The notes under the pieces were generated by a model that was not told the DNA's origin, did not search any database, and saw only the letters and a list, made by a program, of their open reading frames with translations. A stretch of DNA of 64,000 nt from Hybos culiciformis (lineage: Eukaryota > Arthropoda > Insecta > Diptera > Hybotidae). Shown in pieces: positions 48,621 through 59,936 of this stretch. Each line of letters starts with the position of its first letter. The stretch's first letter is position 1. Position numbers and translations under genes: made by a program. The stretch is from assembly GCA_964007475.1 (NCBI GenBank), contig OZ023274.1, forward strand, positions 87,377,936-87,441,935, given 5' to 3'.

Positions 48621-51600
48621 TCAATAACCATATTTTTCATTAAAAGAAGACATAACTGATGATAATTTTCCAGCTAATTTGGTAACACCATGCCGAACAC
48701 TATCTTTAACATCTTCTAAGTCAATCGAATTGGCTGTATCATAGTAACGACTTTTTAATGTTGGTTTTTGATTGTCGCCACTGCCGTCAGAAAACAAATC
48801 AGCTGATGATATACTAGATGAACCTTGAAAACGTGATAGCACTGTTGACGAGTCTTCATTGTTTCTAGAATTGCCACCAAAATATTGATCTGAAGATATT
48901 CCTTTAGCATTGCCAAATTTTTTTTGGGCATCATTAACTTCATAAGTTTTCACTTCTCGTCCACCAGAGCTTACTGTCTTGCTTTGCTTTTCTTGTTGAG
49001 TTGGTTTCTTCACAGGAGTAAACATACTACGAACCTCATGTTTGTCTTCGATAATATCAACACTAGGCGATGATGAAGCAGAAAAAAACCGTTCTGAATC
49101 TGAGTACATTGAAGTCGCTGAAGGGTAATCTAATTCGACAAATGAATCACGTTCTCTTTCAATTGCTTTAGTTATTGGTGCCGAATTAGATTCTTGATTA
49201 ATAGTTTCCCAAACAGCTGAATGGGAAACTTTACCCTGAGAATTCATACCCATACCTAAGCGATCGAATTGCTTATTTAATTGTTTCAAATTATTTGATT
49301 TTGAATCATCTTTCATATTTAACCGTGCACTTGCTACTGCAACTGCAGCACCTAAATCATCAAAATCTTTAAGACCACTGTCTCCTCCACTAACAGATAT
49401 AGAAGTTTTATCCATGACACCTGAATTGGCACATTTTTCAATATCAGCAAAATTTGTCTTCACTTTAGTTGCTCCGAAGCCTTTTTTTACACCACCTAGT
49501 CCAGATTTTTTAGGCACTATTTTTCGTATACCTATTGTAGATTTAGGTTGATCAACGGCAAATGTTGAATTGCACAAATCCACATCAGGAGCAGTTTTAT
49601 TATCTTCTAAAATCAGTCCAGTTGTATCTTCATTTAAAATCCAATCAACTTTTGGTTGTTCATCTTGTATATTTTTTATTTCTTTATTATTATCTTGCTG
49701 CGGATAAAAATCCTGTTTCAGAGCTTGTTCAGCTTTTGATAATAATTTGTCTTTATACATTTGTGCAATTCTTGATTCATATTTTTGATGATGATCATTT
49801 GTTGTACAATTATGTTGTCGAAAGAATTGTGAGGCATTAGCATTTCCACCTAATTCCATTTGCTTTAATTGTAACCATGTCCAATTTGTATCTAAATTTG
49901 TTGAACGAACAAATGAAATGTGTACTCCAAGGCTTCTGTGCACTGCCGAACAATCAATGCAAATAAAAATGCCATATGGAATGGATGCCCTAAAAAATGA
50001 TATTTAATAAATTTAATTTTTTTTTTTTTTTATTAAAGTTACCAAATCACTAGGTGGGATACCTTTTATACTATAAGAAGAATGGAATGAGGACAGGAAT
50101 TTTAGACGGGATTAAAAAGTGGGACAGTTAATAGGTAATCATTTACACTCTTCTTAAAGCGGCGCAAGTCGTAAATCAAGCGTCCGCCAGCTGACGGGAA
50201 CAATTCTGATGGGAGAGCATTCCACATTCTCGAGGTGCGAATTGAAAACGAATCTCCGAAGCTCGTTCTATCACATCTGGGAATTTTAACGAAATATGGG
50301 TGTGACGTTGAAGCGGTACGTGTTTGGCGTGAAAATACTTGAAGTTGAGGAAGTAATGCCTTTACTTCCAGGGAACACGTATCCATTCCAACAAGGTATT
50401 TATAAAAGATAGAAAGAGAACCTACATTACGACGGTGATTGAGTGATGTTAATGAGCTGGTGGTTTGGTGATTGTTTATCAATCTAATAGCCCTTCTCTG
50501 AACTTTGTCCAGGTATTCAAGGTGGGTTTTGGGAGCACCAGCCCATATATGCGAATTGTATTCTAATTTTGGTCGTATGTAGGATTTGTAAATGTTAAGG
50601 AGATCAGAGGGGGAAAAGTATTGTTTACATCTTTTTAAAAAACCAAGACATTTCACTGCGTTTTTTGCAATTTCGAAAATATGAATTTTCCAGCTTAAAT
50701 CACTAGTTATTTTCGAACCTAAAATGTCAAGGCTTCCAGATTTGGCAATACTTTCTCCTTGAAAAGAAAATTGGGGATCGAAAGTTGACAGCTTTCTAGA
50801 AACTAGGAAACTCAACTCTGTTGAGAAGACCCCATTGCGCAATTTTTGAAAGGTCGTGATTTATGCTACTTTGCAAGAAGTTTCGTTTAGTAGTAACAGC
50901 ATTTGAAGATGCTGATTTCCTATTAATAAAGCTGTGGATGGGGTTGAGTGTTGATTTAAGAAGATCATTGATGAAAATTAAAAAGAGGGTTGGGGAGAGA
51001 ACACACCCTTGGGGTACAACGGAGTTGATATTGAAAGTATGTGACTGGTACCCATCCACAACAGCACGAATAGAACGACCAGACAGAAAGTTACTGATCC
51101 AGTTGACAAAGGCTGATCCTAGACCCATTGATTTAACTTTAGAAATCAAAGCCGGGTGCCAAACTCGATCAAAAGCCTTAGCTATATCCAAAGCAACAAC
51201 ACAAGCCTCACCGGAGTTGTGAAGACTGGCGTTGAGCTTGTGGGATAAATATGTCATCAGGTCACCAGTCGATCTATTCGTACGAAAACCATATTGCTGG
51301 TCACTTAGCAATTTGTTGCATTCTAGGTATTTTTTAACTTTATTGTTAATGAGGGATTCCATTACTTTGGAAAGAATAGAAGTTAGGGCAATGGGCAACA
51401 AACAACAGGTAGGTACGTAAGAACTTGAAGACTTTTGTTTGGTTGGGCATCCAAAACTCAGTTTTTATTTTTTTATTATTTATTTTAATCGCAAGTACCT
51501 ACGTGGTAGATAGTAGAGTACTAAAATTATTTTGCACAAAAATAGCCTGGGTGGTTTTCCGATTCGATGACTCAGTTTACAGTTTAGAGTAGGTACTTAT

Positions 51601-52081
51601 ACATATACCTAGATTTACATATATTATAAAAAGGGCATCAAAAATCTGTGAATTTTGATAATTTACCTATTTAAATAACTTTAGAAACTTCTCAATCGAC
51701 TGTGGTCCGATCTCTGGTTTAAAAAAAAAAGGAAAAGTGGTTGGATGGGAGTTTGATTTTTTTTTCATGTTTTTTTTTTAAAGATTTTTTATTTGGTGGA
51801 AAATCTTTTATCGTCTTGCCATGCCATCATCATTTTTGTTTATCACAGTTTATTATTAAGAAGAAGGAATAAATTTTCAAAAATTTCATAAAATAAACAA
51901 AAATTGATGATTTGTCAATGTGAAGAAAATCTTATCAGAAAAAAAATTTAATAAAATTAAAATTTTTTTTTTACCATGTTGGATTTTTGGAATTACAATC
52001 GAAACAAAGTTTATTCGATGGATTTAATTTTAGTTTCGCAAATAATTTATCAATATTTTCTTTTGTTACTTCTGAGCACAT
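48621..52081 (-). CDS. ArfGAP3: ArfGAP2/3-type ADP-ribosylation factor GTPase-activating protein
   Basis: Exon 1 is 51975-52081 (starts MCSEVTKENIDKLFAKLKLN) and exon 2 is 48621-49989; they join TG|G to give 491 residues. The N-terminus is the ArfGAP zinc finger: Cys26, Cys29, Cys46 and Cys49 in CFDC-x16-CIDC, with catalytic arginine finger Arg54 in HRSLGVHISFVRS. The C-terminal region has the ISSADLF motif and ends VTKLAGKLSSVMSSFNEKYG, as in ARFGAP2/3, which act on Arf1 at COPI-coated Golgi membranes. Length is usual for the family. The 1,985-bp intron is mostly a dead LINE whose poly-A tail comes within about 28 bp of the exon 2 acceptor. It is convergent with AP-3 sigma and divergent from AAGAB. 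Confidence 0.93.
50017..51401 (-). pseudogene. Truncated, dead non-LTR retrotransposon (jockey/CR1-like LINE) in the ArfGAP intron
   Basis: The minus strand encodes part of a reverse transcriptase: PIALTSILSKVMESLIN, QYGFRTNRSTGDLMTYLSHK, DIAKAFDRVWHPALISKV, VPQGCVLSPTLFLIFINDLL, then the thumb and C-terminal region (KSYIRPKLEYNSHIWAGAPK). The catalytic FADD/YADD box that should follow INDLL is missing, apparently deleted, and the frame shifts near 50800-50840. The 5' half of the element is absent, as usual for LINE copies, and the 3' end has a poly-A run (50017-50031). It cannot be mobile. Same orientation as the host gene. Confidence 0.88.
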
Positions 52082-53474
52082 AATTCTTTTTTTTTTTATT
52101 CGTTTTTTTTTATTTTTTTTTTTTCTAATTAATTTATTCAATTAATTTCAATAAAATAATTTTCTCAAAAAAATTTTTTATTATTAAAAAAAAAATTTTT
52201 TATACAAGTTTTAAAAAAAATTTTCAATTTTTATAACACGTCAACTTACGTCAACTTAAATAATTATGTCAAATACGTCATATGGTATTTGTCATAGAAA
52301 AATGGGATCAAATATTTATTACGTTATGAGAAAAAAAATAACAGAAAGAACGGTTCAAAAAAAAAAGGAAAATTGCTTTAGTTTATTTTCACCTTGTTTT
52401 AACGATAAGACATCTTTGTTTGAACTTAAATTTGTTCAATAGTTTAAAGGTTCTTTTTATCTAAATGCTAGTTGTAAGGTCCAAATGGAGTTGGCTTATG
52501 ATAATATCTTTGATCTGCAAAGCAAATACCAGCAACAGTAAGAAAAAAAATTGACATTAGGGCTTCTCCAATCCATAATAGAATTTGAAATACTGAATTT
52601 AAAATTCTTAATGTGAATTTCAAATATACGTCCCAAAGGTTGAATTTGAAATATCATTACTATCAAACTGGGACTTTGATATTCTTTTATGGTAAAGCAC
52701 TTCTACACATTTTTCTATATTCAATTAATTCTGATGATAAATAATACTGGGTAATAATTTTACAAAGCGAATTTCTTCACTGTACTACTCTGCATGTTTT
52801 AATAACTATCTTTCCTTTCCATTTTTATAAATTAATTATTATTTTAGCTAAAACAAATTTAAATTTATATATACATACCCTAAAATTTCTAATAAATAAA
52901 AATTTTATTTGTTTTTGTTAGTTCTTAAATTGCCACGGAGGTAGTGTCAAACAGGTGAAAAAAACAATTTGTCATTTCGCGACATTCCCTGCCGTGCGAA
53001 AATTTTGATTGTGATTATCACCAGCATTAAAGTAAAATAATATTTTCAATTTTGATATTAGGTATTTTCGGTGATTTCAATTTTCAAGAATTGGAGATAA
53101 TTTTATTTGTTTCATAAAAAAAATAAAGAATAATATAAATTGTGAGTGTTGTTTTTCATATTAATAAATTATTTAGTAAAATTAATAAAATTTTAAATAC
53201 CTACACCTACACCCACCAACTTATACTAGGTAAGGTACCTATACCTACCCCCTCTACCTTAGCTTTTTCAATAAATTTTTTATTTTTCATGTAAGTAGGT
53301 AGGTAGGTTAGGTACCTATCTCGTACCTACCTACCAAACCTCCCTATCTACACCTACCGACAAACCAGAATATCCACCAAAATAGTTAGATTAATATTAT
53401 ACTTCAATTTTTATTCAAATTTATTTTTTAATTTTAGACGGGGAAAATTTGTAAAAGAATCAAAATCTAATATA
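52082..53474. promoter_or_regulatory. Bidirectional promoter region between ArfGAP and AAGAB
   Basis: The two start codons lie 1.4 kb apart and point away from each other. No other coding sequence is visible. Around 52930-53030 the DNA is relatively CG-rich (GACATTCCCTGCCGTGCGAA) and could hold the AAGAB start site. An acceptor-like TTTTTAATTTTAG ends at 53437, so AAGAB may have a non-coding first exon, perhaps ending at a GTGAGT near 53142. Runs of CCTA/TAGG repeats fill 53200-53340. Confidence 0.35.
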
Positions 53475-54350
53475 ATGGCAAATTATCCAGTGGTGCTAGT
53501 ACTATCTGAATCAGATATAAAAATTCCCCAAGATATTATTAATGAAATTTTGAAATCAGAACAAGAAGGTGTAAAATATCATGATGAATTAGGATTTATA
53601 CATAAAATTGAAACAAAATATTACAAAATTGACATTTTATTGGTACCCATCAAAGAAACTACTATCGAAGACCTGCCAAAGCTATTGCAGCCAGAATTTT
53701 TAAAAACCGTTGAAGGAATTATTGTTTATTTTGATTCAAAGGAAAAATCTTTTTTAAATAAAATTGAGAAAATTGAAAAAATCATCAATGAAATTGGTCT
53801 AGAAATGGGTGCATTGCTGTGTGACACATTATTCGAAAATGATTCAAATGGTATAACATTTAAAAATATCAAAGATCGAACTAAAACACTAGATATTGTT
53901 GAGCTGGGTAGAACAAGATCAGATGATGAAGATGACACAAGAGCCACAACTGGAATTCTTTCAGATCCTATTGGTTACGATGAAGTGCGTGACATATTAA
54001 GGAATTGCATTTGGTCCAATATTGATTTAAATTCGACTAAACGAAAATTCGAACCGTCATTAACAGATAATTCAAAAATAGCAGCAGGAGGAAATAGTTG
54101 TAATAGTAGTGACAGTAGTAACAGTAGTAATGGGATTACAGCAATAGAAGCAAAAGAAAAAGATAATGAATCCACAATTGAAACAGAGCTAGATTTTTTT
54201 GAGAAATTATTAAATGAGGTTATGGTTTTTAAAAATCAAACAGCAAATTTTTCTAGAAATGAGAAATTAGCATATGCGGAAAAAGTTGCTGAAAAATTTG
54301 ATAAAATATTGCAAGATATTGATCGTGATGATGACGATGACGATGACTAA
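53475..54350 (+). CDS. AAGAB: Alpha- and gamma-adaptin-binding protein p34 (AAGAB)
   Basis: A single uninterrupted coding exon of 291 residues. The N-terminal half starts with a Rossmann-like strand (VVLVLSESDIKIPQD) and has the Rab-like pseudo-GTPase layout of p34; IEDLPKLLQPEFLKTVEGII falls in it. A Ser/Asn-rich linker (about 205-225) separates it from the C-terminal p34 domain FEKLLNEVMVFKNQTANFS and LAYAEKVAEKFDKIL, the family's hallmark, followed by an Asp-rich tail. In animals AAGAB is an assembly chaperone for the AP-1 and AP-2 adaptor complexes. It is head to head with ArfGAP and its 3' side faces a dead LINE and Jun. The N-terminal half is diverged, so the call rests mainly on the C-terminal domain and overall architecture. 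Confidence 0.82.
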   Translation: MANYPVVLVLSESDIKIPQDIINEILKSEQEGVKYHDELGFIHKIETKYYKIDILLVPIKETTIEDLPKLLQPEFLKTVEGIIVYFDSKEKSFLNKIEKIEKIINEIGLEMGALLCDTLFENDSNGITFKNIKDRTKTLDIVELGRTRSDDEDDTRATTGILSDPIGYDEVRDILRNCIWSNIDLNSTKRKFEPSLTDNSKIAAGGNSCNSSDSSNSSNGITAIEAKEKDNESTIETELDFFEKLLNEVMVFKNQTANFSRNEKLAYAEKVAEKFDKILQDIDRDDDDDDD

Positions 54351-54573
54351 AATTTTAAATGCAAACTTACATACCACACAAAACAATATTTCTTTTCCTT
54401 TCAAATTATTTCGGATCCTACAAAAAGAAAAAAATTCTGATTTAATTTGTAAATATGTATGTACATACTTATACTTAAGAAAAAAAATTAATGTATGTAG
54501 TTGAACAGTTAAAAATGGATGAAAGTTGTTTTTCAGACTCACAATCTGACATTCTTCATTGCTTTATACTAAT

Positions 54574-54579
54574 AATAAA
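54574..54579 (+). terminator. Candidate AAGAB polyadenylation signal
   Basis: AATAAA lies 224 bases after the AAGAB stop codon. Another AATAAA lies near 54802. Confidence 0.35.
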
Positions 54580-54924
54580 GCAAATTTTAAATTAACCGAA
54601 CTGTGATCGAACACTGTGAAGTTATATTTGAAAATCCTACTCTTTATTTCAATCCAGTTGAAATAGAAATCTGAGAATAAGTATCACTTAATAATAGTTT
54701 GAGAATAGGCCTTCAAATTTGAACACTAATATTTAAAGCATTAAGTTATCATAAATAGCAAATGTTCATAAGAAATTAATATATTGTTGTTTATGTTTAA
54801 AAATAAATAAATAGATGTATTTTATTGGAAATATGATTTTTTATTTCAAGAATGGTCTGCGGTCTCCCATGGTTCAGGTTTTTATTTCATTACTCATTTT
54901 TTAGTTATTTCTTCGAGCTCTACC

Positions 54925-56490
54925 TATTTATTTATTTATTTATTGCTTAGATCAAACAATTTACAATATTCTTACACTAATTAAAACAAATATACATACA
55001 AATAATAAATTAAAACAACATTAATATTTTTAAAATTAAATTCAACAATTTAATAACTCTTTTTTTAGAGTTTGTTTATTAAAATTAAAATCTAAAATAT
55101 GACTAAATTTGTTGCAAGTCAGTAGCATCCTATTTATGGGTTCGAATTTACCGTAATTTGTTCGGTGAAATGAAATATTAAATAACTGGTTTACTCTAAG
55201 GCGTCTATTAAAATTGAATTTTAACTTTGAAGATATACATGGCGACAGGACTTTTTTGTTCACAATTTCAAAAATAAAAATCACATCCGCTATTTTTCGT
55301 CTCTTTTCCAGAGAGGTCAAATTAATTAGTTTAAGTCTGTCCAAATAAGCAGGTAGGATGAGGCTGTTTACCCACGGGAGATGTCTGAGAGAAAATCTCA
55401 AGAGGTTTCTTTGTACTGACTCAATTCTTTGACCATGACTTTGGTAAAAAGGAGACCAGACTTGGGAAGCATATTCTAAATGGGGACGTACAAGACAAGT
55501 ATAGAGTGATTTTAATATATATGGATCGTCAAATTCCCTATTCCATCGTTTAACAACCCAAGGTAGAATTAGCTTTGTTAATAATATTCTTATAGTGATC
55601 TCGAAACGTTAGTTTATTGTCAAATAAAACACCCAAATCACTGATAGAATTTTTTATTTTATTAATCTGGATATTAAACATGTATACATTACCGGATTCA
55701 ATTGTACGTCGTGAATATCTTACTAAGGCGCACTTGTCAATATTTAACTGTAAGTTGTTATTCATACACCAGTCAAATAATATGTTTAAGTCGTTTTGAA
55801 GTTCAATTGAGTCTTCATCCGATTTCATATCCTTAAAAATTTTCATATCGTCAGCGTAGATTTTTATTTCGCATTTTGTTATTATGGAGACGACGTCATT
55901 AACAGAGATGATGACTACCCTGGGGTACGCCTAAATGACTACCCTGGGGTACACCAGACGTTGCAAAATATTCAGACGAAACTGAAGAACGGAAAACTAC
56001 TTTATATGTTCTGTTTTTTAAATAAGTGGATATCCACTTTACAAATATTGTCGGGAATCCTAGTTTAGTCAGCGTAGATTTTTATTTCGCATTTTGTTAT
56101 TATGGAGACGACGTCATTAACAGAGATGATAAAAAGAAGGGGGCCTAAATGACTACCCAGACGTTGCAAAATATTCAGACGAAACTGAAGAACGGAAAAC
56201 TAATTTATATGTTCTGTTTTTTAAGTAAGTGGATATCATTTTTACAAATATCGTCGGGAAACCTAGTTTAGTTAATTTAAGTAGGATGATGTTATGTGGC
56301 AATAAGTCAAATGCCTTACTTAAGTCGGTGTAAATTACGTCCATATGAGCACCTGATTCTATTGAATTTAAGATCAGTGAAGCCGATTCTACTAAATTTG
56401 TTACCGTTGACTTTTGCTTAACAAATCCATGTTGGTTGGGAACTAAGAAGTTAGTGCAACAATCAAAAATGGAATCGTTCGTAAACCATT
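54925..56490 (-). pseudogene. Second dead LINE fragment, with (TTTA)n tail
   Basis: The minus strand has scattered reverse-transcriptase pieces in broken frames: QHGFVKQKSTVTNLVESA, TDLSKAFDLLPHNIILLKL, a YADD box (YADDMKIFKD) and downstream DWCMNNNLQLNIDKCALVRY, then a C-terminal region ending at about 55042. The 3' end is a (TAAA)n-type tail (plus-strand TTTA repeats at 54925-54944), common in CR1/jockey-like LINEs. It is truncated at the 5' end near 56490 and carries an internal tandem duplication. It differs clearly in sequence from the LINE in the ArfGAP intron. Not functional. Confidence 0.85.
55852..56265. repeat. ~215-bp tandem duplication inside the dead LINE
   Basis: Two copies begin TCAGCGTAGATTTTTATTTC at about 55852 and 56069. 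Both run through GGAGACGACGTCATTAACAG, a GACTACCC segment, and CAGACGTTGCAAAATATTCA. The first copy also has a short internal repeat (GACTACCCTGGGGTAC twice). The duplication breaks the reverse-transcriptase frame. Confidence 0.85.
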
Positions 56491-58264
56491 AACTCAAAGA
56501 GTTTAGGAATATCGGAAAGCTATCATCAATGAATTACTCGTTCCAGTTGTTTCTTCGAGAACGTAAAGTATAAAGCTAGCTGTATATATCATCAATGACT
56601 CGTTATAGTTGTTTTTATTTCTTCTTCTTCATAAACTTTAGCAAATAAATAAGTATACTTTTTATATTTACAAATATTTTATTCAAGCAATTTTAGTAGT
56701 TTTATATAATATTTTTGTTAATTTTAAGCTTACATTGATTATGTGTAAAAATATAATTTTTTAATAATAAAAAAGGCATTTGATTTTATTGGCATATCAT
56801 TTATTTCATAATTAACTTTAATATTGAATATTATTTTTCCAGTATTGACGTATTTTTTAATATAGGCAATAGATAATTTAACTTTTTTAATTGTGGTAAA
56901 TATTAAAAACAAATGAATGATGATGCTGATCACATCGAAGCACTGATCCAAATTGAAATAAAAATAAAATGTTTTAATTTGATTTCAAAAGAAATGATTA
57001 AAATTGTAAGTTTTTTTGCATCATAAAAGTCTAAGTCTAAATTCACTTGAAACTATTATAAAAACTATGTTCTTAGTCAGAAAACTTGTAAAATACTGAT
57101 GCAAATATCAATAACAAATGTTTAAAAAAGTTGTTTAGGTAATATTTTTACCAAATTTTGCTTTCTAGAAAAAAATGTCTTTAAACGAACTTTTATAGAG
57201 AATATAATAAATTTGTTTTTCTTTCCTCGATACTGTGGAATCAAAGGTTTTATTTAAATTAAGCTCTAACTTAAAAACATTTGCTTTAAAAAACAGTTCT
57301 TAAGATAGAGCGAAATTTTTAATTCAAAATAAGTTAATAAATTTTAAACAACGATATAGTAAATTGGTAAAATTTCAAATAAAATAACTAAATAATATAA
57401 AAAAAAAACTTAAAAATAAAATACTTTTGAACTAAAGTAAAAAAAAAATATTTACATAAATATAAACTATTTAAATTATTTATATCAAAATATCAATATT
57501 TTTATCATGTACATATTCAACTTTTATAGTTAGGCACTATCTTAAACAAAGATTTAACAAGATTTTGTTATAATTTAATATTTTTTAATTAAAAAAAATC
57601 TATTTAACATCAAACATTGAAGAAGAAATTATTTATAAATACATAGATATTATATGAATTACTATCGAATGTAAAAATCTTGTTTATTTTTTATCTTATT
57701 AATACTATTTCTAGAGAAACTAGAAATGTGTATTAATTGAAATTCATCAAAATAGAATTTGGGAATATTTTGATCGTTTGATCATAATTCATAATAACGT
57801 TTGATAATTTTTTCTTTCATTCTCATCAAAAACTGTATGCATGAAATCTTAATCTATTTAATTTGGTACAACCAATTTTAAGTTTTTACTTTTAGAGTTT
57901 GTTGAAAAGCATATAATTTTGCATTAAATAAAAATATTGAAACAATATAAATTGGTTATCAGTGTAACAGAACTTCAGAAAATTTGTGCTCAAATCATTT
58001 TCCATTTATTTCTAAGCACTCAATTACTAGAATTGGAAAATCTATATAAAATTCAAGGGAACATTTATTTAATACTATATAAGGATTATTAATCCGAAAT
58101 ATAAATAAAATTTTAAAAATACATCTTTTCCTAATTATAAATTTTTTTTGTAAAAATATTACATTTCATATATACTTCGAACATATTTATGCTTAAAATA
58201 ATATGTTTTTGTTTATTTTACTTAAATTTTAATAACAAATAAATAAAGAAATTCAATGGAATCA
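56491..58264. other. Gene-free stretch between LINE fragment and Jun
   Basis: AT-rich sequence with no recognisable coding region or transposon ends. The part nearest Jun is presumably its 3' UTR; a minus-strand AATAAA at 58212-58217 is a candidate polyadenylation signal. Confidence 0.6.
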
Positions 58265-58477
58265 TTATTGCATATTATAATCGGTAATTATCACTAATAA
58301 AACAGGTTTACCATTTGAATCGAGTGTTGTTGATGAAATAGTTGAGTCAGATTGATGATCATTTGGTGCAGACACAACTACAGTATTTTCTTCATTAAGA
58401 AAATCGTCTTCTGTATTGCAAAATTCTCCCACATCATCACTAATAATTTCATCTCCACTTGAATTCAAATCCTGATG
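58265..58477 (-). CDS. In-frame 70-codon extension of Jun (readthrough candidate)
   Basis: Immediately after the Jun TAA (58480-58478) the same frame stays open for 70 codons, to a double stop TAA TGA. It begins HQDLNSSGDEIISDDVGE and contains no ATG before its next-to-last codons. The sequence is acidic and Ser/Thr-rich (FCNTEDDFLNEENTVVVSAP), more like a protein than the A/T-rich 3' UTR that follows. Alternatives to readthrough are an alternative splice form (CATCAG just after the stop could act as an acceptor), an assembly error, or a former coding tail cut off by a recent stop mutation. Confidence 0.4.
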   Translation of the reverse strand, partial: HQDLNSSGDEIISDDVGEFCNTEDDFLNEENTVVVSAPNDHQSDSTISSTTLDSNGKPVLLVIITDYNMQ

Positions 58478-59936
58478 TTATTTCGGCATAATTGACCCGT
58501 TGTGAACATTGTGAATGGAAATATTACAACCTGAATTAATGTGATCAATAACTTCTTGCTTCAATTGGAATATATGTTCTTTTAAACTTTTTACTACTGC
58601 TCCAAGATCAGCATTTTCACCTTTCAGAACTTTAACTTTTTCTTCTAATTTCGAGATACGCTCTAATTTACGCTTTCTACATTTTGAAGCAGCTACACGA
58701 TTCCTCTGTCTCTTACGCTCCAATTTAATTTTCTCTTGGGTTTCCATATCGATTGGACTTAGTGGTGGAGAACCTATATTTGTTGTTTGTGGCTCATCTT
58801 TAATAGCTATTGGGAAATTATCATCTAAATTTGTATATGTTATTGATCCCCCACTCATACCAGTGTTCACGGTAACAACAGGAGGGACAGCATTTGACTG
58901 AGAATGAATATTGGATTGTTGTTGTTGCTGTTGAGAGCTCTCTGTTTTTCTAAGGTTTTCTAATGCATCAACAAAGCCCTTTGAAAAGTCTTCTTGCTCA
59001 GTTGTTGCCTAAAAGTGAAACGGAATCGAAATGAATTTATTGCAAATTAAAAATTATGGAAAAAAAACTGTTTTACTCTTGAACAATTTTTTTTTCAAGA
59101 ATATCAATAATGAAGTTGAATTTTGTTTTATTACAAATAGGTAAGTTTGTACTTAATCTGCGAATACCTATAAGGTTTAACAGGTTTATGTGAGATAATA
59201 ATACAAGTTATCAATTACCTAGTTTACATGGAGAGTTGAAACCGGGTTTAACTACCTAAGAAATTCGCTCGGTTAAGTTAACTCTATCCATGTAAACGGT
59301 TAAAAATAAGCAACAGCTGTTTGTTTTGTTTCTTTTTTTATATATGATTTTGCCATTTTCAAACACAGTTCAACCACATGCTTTTCGACTACATTATGTA
59401 AACGCTTCACCTCTTTTCAACCACATTTCGACTCAACCACGGTTGGACTATCATGTAAACTAGGTAAATTTCACTTTTACGTCTTATATATCAAGAATAC
59501 GGATACCTACCTAGGCTAGGAACCAAAGACTAGATATATCAACAATAGAACATTTATTTAAAAATTACAAAAAAAAAAAAAGAATCACCTTTGTTGCTGG
59601 AAAAACAGCTTGCTGTACACTTGGAGTTGGTGTTGCTAACAAATTATTCGATAAAATGAATTTTTCCAAATCGGGTGTATTAAATTTAAGTGATTGCAAA
59701 TCTGGTGTTTCCAAAATCGGAACTGCAGCTTGATTCAAACGTTGCTTTTTCGTGCCTGAATTCTTATTATTTGCATTTAAATCAAGTGAAGCTGGTCGTT
59801 TCATTGAATTATTATTAATTGTAGCTGCTACCCCAGACTGAGGAGCAAATTGTGCATTATTATCTTCATAAATTATTCCAGCCGATCCTGCTGTTGTTTG
59901 TGGCGATGTCGAATTATTATTTTTATTGACTTTCAT
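58478..59936 (-). CDS. Jra: Jun-related antigen (c-Jun homologue, AP-1 transcription factor)
   Basis: Exon 1 is 59589-59936 and exon 2 is 58478-59008, joined in phase 0 (donor GTGATT, acceptor CACTTTTAG), giving 292 residues. The N-terminus carries the JNK docking-like RPASLDLN (47-54) and Thr-Pro sites at 77, 87, 102 and 104 within [20 protein letters not shown] and LLATPTP, equivalent to the c-Jun JNK targets. Exon 2 starts [19 protein letters not shown], a Jun hallmark. The bZIP has basic region [20 protein letters not shown] (214-233) and leucines at 237, 244, 251, 258 and 265, ending with HINSGC. It dimerises with Fos/Kayak on AP-1 sites downstream of JNK. As I recall, Drosophila Jra has about 289 residues and no intron; here one intron carries a MITE. 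Confidence 0.95.
59218..59464. mobile_element. TA-flanked MITE in the Jun intron
   Basis: The ends CCTAGTTTACATG and CATGTAAACTAGG are perfect inverted repeats with TA directly outside each (59216-59217 and 59465-59466). Inside, further inverted motifs (GAGTTGAAACCGGGTTTAAC, and CTCTATCCATGTAAACGGTT) make it partly fold back. 247 bp, no coding capacity, Tc1/mariner-like by its TA target. Confidence 0.75.

Noticed and set aside
58478..59936. XBP1 or ATF identity for the bZIP gene
   Set aside because: The basic region, the HINSGC tail, the TEEQE-F--GF-DAL segment and the N-terminal JNK-site cluster are specific to Jun.
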